11,023 nt of DNA. It comes from Acinetobacter sp. (GTDB taxonomy: Bacteria > Pseudomonadota > Gammaproteobacteria > Pseudomonadales > Moraxellaceae). The DNA lies in contig JASLIY010000074.1 in assembly GCA_030152675.1 (NCBI GenBank), forward strand, positions 1 to 11,023. Direction: 5' to 3'. The position numbers and the translations under genes were made by a program. Shown here piece after piece: positions 8,501 through 11,023 of this stretch (position 1 is the first letter of the stretch; each line of letters opens with the position of its first letter). A model generated the notes under the pieces. That model had not been told where the DNA came from. It made no database searches and was given only the letters and a program-made list of their open reading frames with translations.

Positions 8501-9023
8501 AGGGCTGGGGCTGGCGATTGTACAACGCATGACCAGCTTGCTGGATTACCCTGTGCATGTCTATTCAAACTTTGGCAAAGGCTCTTGTTTTATGGTTGAA
8601 GTTCCAATCGTAGATGCACCTCAGATCCAGACCGTGAGTACACCGATCACTGCCATCTCTGCACATGCCATGAAGATCCTTTGCCTAGACAATGACGAAA
8701 CTATTTTAGATGGCATGGCTACCCTACTCGGTAAATGGGGCTATGAAGTATTCAAAGCAGCGGACCCTGAGATTGCGCTAGAGCTAATTGAGCAACATGC
8801 CATTCAGGTTTGGCTGATCGATCAACATCTCAATCATGACAAAATCGGTTTAGACTTTATTCAGGCACATCGTATTGAAGGGGTTGCTGTTGCATTGATT
8901 ACCGCAGATTCTGACCCTGAATTACCACAACGTCTCAAGGAATTGAATATTGTACTGCTGAGAAAACCCTTAAAGCCGGCTTCACTGCGTGCATGGTTAT
9001 CGAGCCTAAAACTCAACGCCTAA
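5532..9023 (+). CDS. crbS: CrbS/MxtR-like hybrid sensor histidine kinase with SSS transporter domain
   Basis: This 1163-aa inner-membrane hybrid kinase has, in order: thirteen hydrophobic segments forming a sodium:solute-symporter-like module (residues 1-520, with SSWTFYGATGAA near the start); a STAC linker (about 550-630, ending LAGTIGAASARTLL); a PAS domain (about 655-765); a coiled coil; HisKA with FIAAASHDLLQPMHAARLF, phospho-acceptor His815; HATPase with N-box Asn925/Asn929, G1 DTGPG at 959-963 and G2 GLGLGLA at 989-995; and a C-terminal receiver (1047-1163) with LDNDE, phospho-acceptor Asp1097 and Lys1145. All catalytic residues appear intact. CbrA lacks the receiver, so CrbS/MxtR, which controls acetate-use genes, is the better match. 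The gene diverges from yjcH-actP, supporting that role. The ATG at 5532 gives the expected MNSWLIIG membrane start; an in-frame ATG at 5499 would add 11 residues. Neither has a clear Shine-Dalgarno site, so the start is the weak point. Confidence 0.9.
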   Translation: MNSWLIIGALALYILILFACAFYGEKHASRLSTRGRMLLFSLTLGVYCSSWTFYGATGAAVREGIIFLPIYLGPLLFVCLGYDIWRRLGRVRQHHAISSIADFVAARYGKSGTLASLVTILAVIAIIPYLALQLRAIALSASVMLDHNTQLATTTTNSVLGLTAILAILAMMFGTRQIANTEQHGGLMLAVAFESFVKLFALICVALFFIFEAPHNIVQISQDVSKTFHEVQLFGVPETFWVQTLLAALAIICLPRQFHVAVVELREEKHIRGARRWFAIYLVLTIMAIIPIASWALHAAPSYLTIPDVAVLSLPLSYDQEWLTLLAFLGGFSASTGMLLVSSVALSIMLSNDLIMPALWRFGLLSRHDERLPQVLKFTRRVCIIAVMLLGFLFFHFFNDIDQLSVFGLLAFSAVAQFAPALIGGLYWRGGSQQGVYAGLVTGFLLWTYTLLLPTILRSLPEQYNLFSHYFLMGGPAGIGWLRPEALFGFESFAPLTHGVIWSLGLNSILYIWVSRAYRPNVAEQIQAESFFYYQTKPLPSHNTTTEINYLHHDVARLKVGDLIALAKRITGDAPTLHAFQQFCAQNGVILNENSSANGMWWRFTEQYLAGTIGAASARTLLTTAMVNNGLALGQVANILDQASQWQRFNQNLIMTMIDHMTQGVSVVDENMCLVAWNNQYLKLFDYPKDLVYVGCPISDLIRYNAERGECGPGSVEEHVRKRIHWMKVGSAHEFERIRKDGLVIQMRGNPIVGGGFVTTFADITAFRENEAILEARVRDRTQQLGNALTEQQLAREQADRANMSKSRFIAAASHDLLQPMHAARLFSTALEQSLSSSEDAKILQQLDRSLYGAESMLSALLDIARLEGETIQPKRQVYALHDLLSDLELQFKSIAAQRNINFKVHDTKYWIDTDPQWIRRIIQNFVSNALRYTAKGKVIVGVLRSAERPNHIRIGVWDTGPGIAEEQRIKLFQEFERCGHTSPWDEQGLGLGLAIVQRMTSLLDYPVHVYSNFGKGSCFMVEVPIVDAPQIQTVSTPITAISAHAMKILCLDNDETILDGMATLLGKWGYEVFKAADPEIALELIEQHAIQVWLIDQHLNHDKIGLDFIQAHRIEGVAVALITADSDPELPQRLKELNIVLLRKPLKPASLRAWLSSLKLNA

Positions 9024-9043
9024 GCCCGCGGATCGAGCTTTTC

Positions 9044-9081
9044 AAGAAGTCCGAAGAATTCACATTTTTCGGACTTCTTTT
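9044..9081 (+). terminator. Intrinsic terminator of the sensor kinase gene
   Basis: AAGAAGTCCGAA at 9044-9055 pairs exactly with TTCGGACTTCTT at 9068-9079 around a 12-nt loop, and the stem ends in a run of four T. It lies 20 nt after the kinase stop codon. This implies that the next gene at 9435 is not simply read through from the kinase. Confidence 0.85.
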
Positions 9082-9374
9082 ATACAGTTACTGACATGCG
9101 CTTCAGCGAAGTAGCAATTAATATTACAGTTTAGGCAAAACCTTTCAATCTACTGCAACTCAGGACTGATTTGATTGGCCATAAATTTCATTCATGTCTT
9201 TACTATGGCAAAGATGCTCAAATCGACAACACCAGCCAAGAACACTTTGTTACTATTTCTCAAGCTATTGTTATTCATATTAAAATTACACCAAAACCCG
9301 CCACATACAACTTTAGTCTTATTCCTATTGCATATTGAATAACTCATAAAACAACTATGAATTTGATTGCCGTA

Positions 9375-9404
9375 TTGATTAAAACAACGGATCTACAATC
9401 TAAT
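9375..9404 (+). promoter_or_regulatory. Candidate promoter of the 252-aa gene
   Basis: TTGATT at 9375-9380 is followed by an 18-nt spacer and TCTAAT at 9399-9404. Transcription would begin near 9411 and the leader of about 24 nt would contain the AGGAG site. The match is moderate. A perfect TATAAT at 9417-9422 is too close to the start codon to be used for this gene. Confidence 0.35.
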
Positions 9405-9422
9405 GGACAATTTTTTTATAAT

Positions 9423-9427
9423 AGGAG
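9423..9427 (+). promoter_or_regulatory. Shine-Dalgarno site that fixes the start at 9435
   Basis: AGGAG lies 7 nt before the ATG at 9435. The in-frame ATG at 9357 has no such site, so the shorter 252-aa product is preferred over a 278-aa one. Confidence 0.85.
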
Positions 9428-9434
9428 CCTTACC

Positions 9435-10193
9435 ATGCAAGTTTCAGAAACCATGCCACTAGGAACCCAACAATTTCACCGCCAATATAGTGCCAATGCG
9501 ATTCTGCCAAAAATCGATTGGGTGGAGCTCTTTAAATTAAGTAAATTAAACGACACCCATTTACAAGCACTGGATACGATTTATCGGAGTGCTGTGCCTT
9601 TGGCGCTACAGGTTTTCAACGAACTCAACTTTGATGTATTTGCCCACCCTGCCTATCATCCGCAAGGCCTAGGTCTATTTGATAAACTGTCACAACAAGA
9701 AACCAAGCTACTCACTCAACTCAAAGCTGAATGTGATTGTTTAAGTACTGAAGTCCGTCATCAAATTTGGAGCATGCTACTCCGTGGTGGTGCGGTTCTG
9801 GTGTTTAAGGCTTGGCTTGGAAAAGTAAAATCAGGTGTAAATCAACTCGATATGACTCAGTTCGATGAGCTATCGGATTTACTCTTTATTAAAACTGCTC
9901 CAGAAAAACTCGCCCAGCACCTCAACATCAACCCCAAAGCTGAGGATGATCATATCTTCTTGATGTATGGTCATGATGTATTTTTAGATCGCTTTAATAG
10001 CCTAGAAACGGCTGCACTCTTTGTTGATCTAGGGGTATACGATGCTGCATTCTTGAGTCTACGCGATGATCGCGTGGCAGAATACCTCAAATCAAAAGGC
10101 TATGTCAGTCAGGAACAAATTGATGATTTACAGTGCGCACTCAATCCACTGTACTGCGGTGATTTAACCCCAAAACAAGATTGTCTGGCCTAG
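9435..10193 (+). CDS. Unrecognised 252-aa soluble protein between crbS-like and crbR-like genes
   Basis: I do not recognise this family. The product has no signal peptide and no convincing membrane helix, so it is probably cytoplasmic. It reads as mostly helical, acidic segments. Visible points are an aromatic/His/Pro patch FDVFAHPAYHPQGLGLF at about 66-82, a segment RHQIWSMLLRGGAVLVFKAW at 108-127, and five cysteines: a CDC pair at 100-102 and Cys234, Cys241 and Cys250 near the end. The cysteine pattern could reflect metal binding or redox chemistry, but it fits no motif I can name. Codon use looks like that of its neighbours, so there is no sign of recent transfer. It has its own strong Shine-Dalgarno site, is separated from the kinase gene by a terminator, and converges on the regulator gene. 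A part in the acetate circuit is suggested only by position. Confidence 0.85.
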   Translation: MQVSETMPLGTQQFHRQYSANAILPKIDWVELFKLSKLNDTHLQALDTIYRSAVPLALQVFNELNFDVFAHPAYHPQGLGLFDKLSQQETKLLTQLKAECDCLSTEVRHQIWSMLLRGGAVLVFKAWLGKVKSGVNQLDMTQFDELSDLLFIKTAPEKLAQHLNINPKAEDDHIFLMYGHDVFLDRFNSLETAALFVDLGVYDAAFLSLRDDRVAEYLKSKGYVSQEQIDDLQCALNPLYCGDLTPKQDCLA

Positions 10194-10224
10194 TATCTGC
10201 TAATTTTTAGATCGATAGAATCAT

Positions 10225-10265
10225 ATTGAGCATCAAGACTTTTTAAGAAAGTCTTGATGCTCAAT
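10225..10265. terminator. Long 18-bp hairpin between two converging genes
   Basis: Bases 10225-10242 pair perfectly with 10248-10265 around the 5-nt loop TTAAG. It lies 31 nt after the stop of the 252-aa gene and 13 nt after the stop of the regulator gene, so it probably ends or protects both transcripts. Neither strand has a T-run directly after the stem, so classical intrinsic termination is not assured. Confidence 0.6.
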
Positions 10266-10278
10266 GCATATGAAAAGA

Positions 10279-10929
10279 TTAAATTCTTTTTTGCTCGATA
10301 TTTAAAGCATTAATCGCCAACACCGCTTGGGTCCGATTTTGAACACCTAATTTACGGAAAATGGCGGTCACATGTGCTTTGATCGTGGCTTCGGAAACGT
10401 CTAGTTCATACGCAATTTGTTTATTCAACAAACCTTCTGCAACCATCATCAACACCCGAAATTGCTGTGGTGTCAAAGATTGAATACGCTCTGCAAGTGC
10501 GGACTCATCGGCATCTCGTGGATCAAAGTTGACATTGCTAGGTAAGTTCGGTGGCAACCAAACTTCCCCTTCAAGGACTTGACGAATTGCCTCGCCAATG
10601 TGACTCGGATGCGCAGATTTAGGAATATAACCACTGGCTCCGTGTGCGATCGCACGTTGAATAATCGAAACTTGTTCGTGAGCGGAGACCACAATAATCG
10701 GAATCGCCGGATATTGCGCTCTCACATGGACCAGTGCAGAAAAGCCTGAAGCACCAGGTAAATTCAAATCAAGTAAAACTAAATCGGGTTCTGGTCCATT
10801 TTCGAGACGCGCATAAAATTCATTGACTGCCGCCGTTTCATGAATTTGAGCTTGAGGAAAGCTATAGCGAACGGCCTGAATCAACGCATGGCGAAAAAGT
10901 GGATGATCATCAACGATTAAAATATTCAT
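10279..10929 (-). CDS. crbR: CrbR/ErdR-like NarL-family response regulator
   Basis: This 216-aa protein has an N-terminal receiver and a C-terminal LuxR/NarL helix-turn-helix. The receiver shows the acidic pair Asp7-Asp8, phospho-acceptor Asp54 in LVLLDLNLPG, Ser82 at the Thr/Ser switch position and Lys104. The DNA-binding domain runs from about LTPQQFRVLMMVAEG (residue 150) through NKQIAYELDVSEATIKAHVTAI to RTQAVLAINA. This is the complete family length. The helix-turn-helix block closely resembles my memory of ErdR/CrbR, the partner of the CrbS/MxtR kinase that activates acs and related acetate genes. Nearby location of the CrbS-like kinase and actP supports that role; other NarL-type regulators such as AgmR/ErbR are alternatives. 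The start at 10929 is the standard receiver start MNILIVDDHP. No good Shine-Dalgarno site precedes it, and I could not place a convincing promoter in 10930-11023. Confidence 0.92.
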   Translation of the reverse strand: MNILIVDDHPLFRHALIQAVRYSFPQAQIHETAAVNEFYARLENGPEPDLVLLDLNLPGASGFSALVHVRAQYPAIPIIVVSAHEQVSIIQRAIAHGASGYIPKSAHPSHIGEAIRQVLEGEVWLPPNLPSNVNFDPRDADESALAERIQSLTPQQFRVLMMVAEGLLNKQIAYELDVSEATIKAHVTAIFRKLGVQNRTQAVLAINALNIEQKRI

Positions 10930-11023
10930 AAGCGAAGCGAGAAATCTCTAGCACAGTGTTTCATTTTAACCGCACTGCAATGTTTAAGGATACGAAAATA
11001 TTCACTAATTCATGAATAATATG

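Larger units (their letters stand above)
9082..9434. other. AT-rich intergenic gap before the 252-aa gene
   Basis: No conserved gene or RNA family was recognised in these 353 nt. They hold the promoter region of the gene at 9435 and one 45-codon open frame at 9205-9342 (+) that would encode a leucine-rich hydrophobic peptide but has no Shine-Dalgarno site. No long repeat or tRNA-like fold was seen. An in-frame ATG at 9357 could extend the downstream gene but is unlikely to be used. Confidence 0.6.

Noticed and set aside
9417..9422. Perfect TATAAT just upstream of the 252-aa gene
   Set aside because: A start directed by it would fall about 6 nt before the ATG and exclude the AGGAG site from the mRNA, so it is unlikely to be this gene's -10 box.
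9357..9434. N-terminal extension of the 252-aa protein from an ATG at 9357
   Set aside because: No Shine-Dalgarno site precedes it, whereas the ATG at 9435 has AGGAG at ideal spacing, and the candidate promoter lies within the extension.
10966..10980. TTAACCGCACTGCAA upstream of the regulator gene as a second CrbR site (autoregulation)
   Set aside because: On the minus strand it shares TTGC and TTAA-like ends with the 5425-5442 repeat, but spacing and core differ, so the likeness is too weak to claim.
11013..11023. ATG codons at the right edge as the start of a divergent gene
   Set aside because: Only 11 bases remain, with no Shine-Dalgarno site visible upstream; a gene cannot be supported.

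Overview
The window looks like chromosomal DNA of an Acinetobacter species. The evidence is an AT-rich composition, an Omp33-36-type porin at the left edge, a BetT-type choline transporter, and a compact locus for acetate uptake and acetate sensing. No tRNA, rRNA, CRISPR array, insertion sequence or phage-like gene was seen. Family assignments rest on recognised motifs and remembered family sequences, because no database search was run.

Layout from left to right. A strong sigma70-type promoter (16-43) drives a small beta-barrel porin (83-988, +). The porin converges on a BCCT-family BetT-like transporter (1051-3021, -), and a perfectly palindromic terminator (1007-1035) lies between them. Upstream of betT is a leader of about 230 nt with a candidate promoter and a small inverted repeat. 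Then come the terminator (3249-3277) and genes of a two-gene minus-strand operon, yjcH (DUF485, 5024-5353) followed by actP (acetate/cation symporter, 3304-5019). Divergent from yjcH is a very large hybrid sensor kinase (5532-9023, +) with the domain order SSS transporter, STAC, PAS, HisKA, HATPase, receiver, as in CrbS/MxtR. After its terminator lies an AT-rich gap (9082-9434), then an unrecognised 252-aa gene (9435-10193, +). A long perfect hairpin separates that gene from a convergent NarL/LuxR-type response regulator of the CrbR/ErdR kind (10279-10929, -).

How the genes may work together. In Vibrio and Pseudomonas the CrbS-CrbR (MxtR-ErdR) pair is known to switch on acetate-scavenging genes such as acs and actP. 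Here the likely kinase, the likely regulator and the acetate permease operon sit side by side. The inferred circuit is that the kinase senses a signal through its transporter-like domain and passes phosphate to Asp54 of the regulator, which activates yjcH-actP. An inverted repeat, GTTGCG-N6-CGTAAC, lies immediately upstream of the predicted yjcH-actP -35 box. That is where an activator would bind, so it is the best candidate operator in the window.

The least explained parts are the 252-aa protein between kinase and regulator, the 353-nt gap before it, and the 18-bp hairpin without a U-tract.
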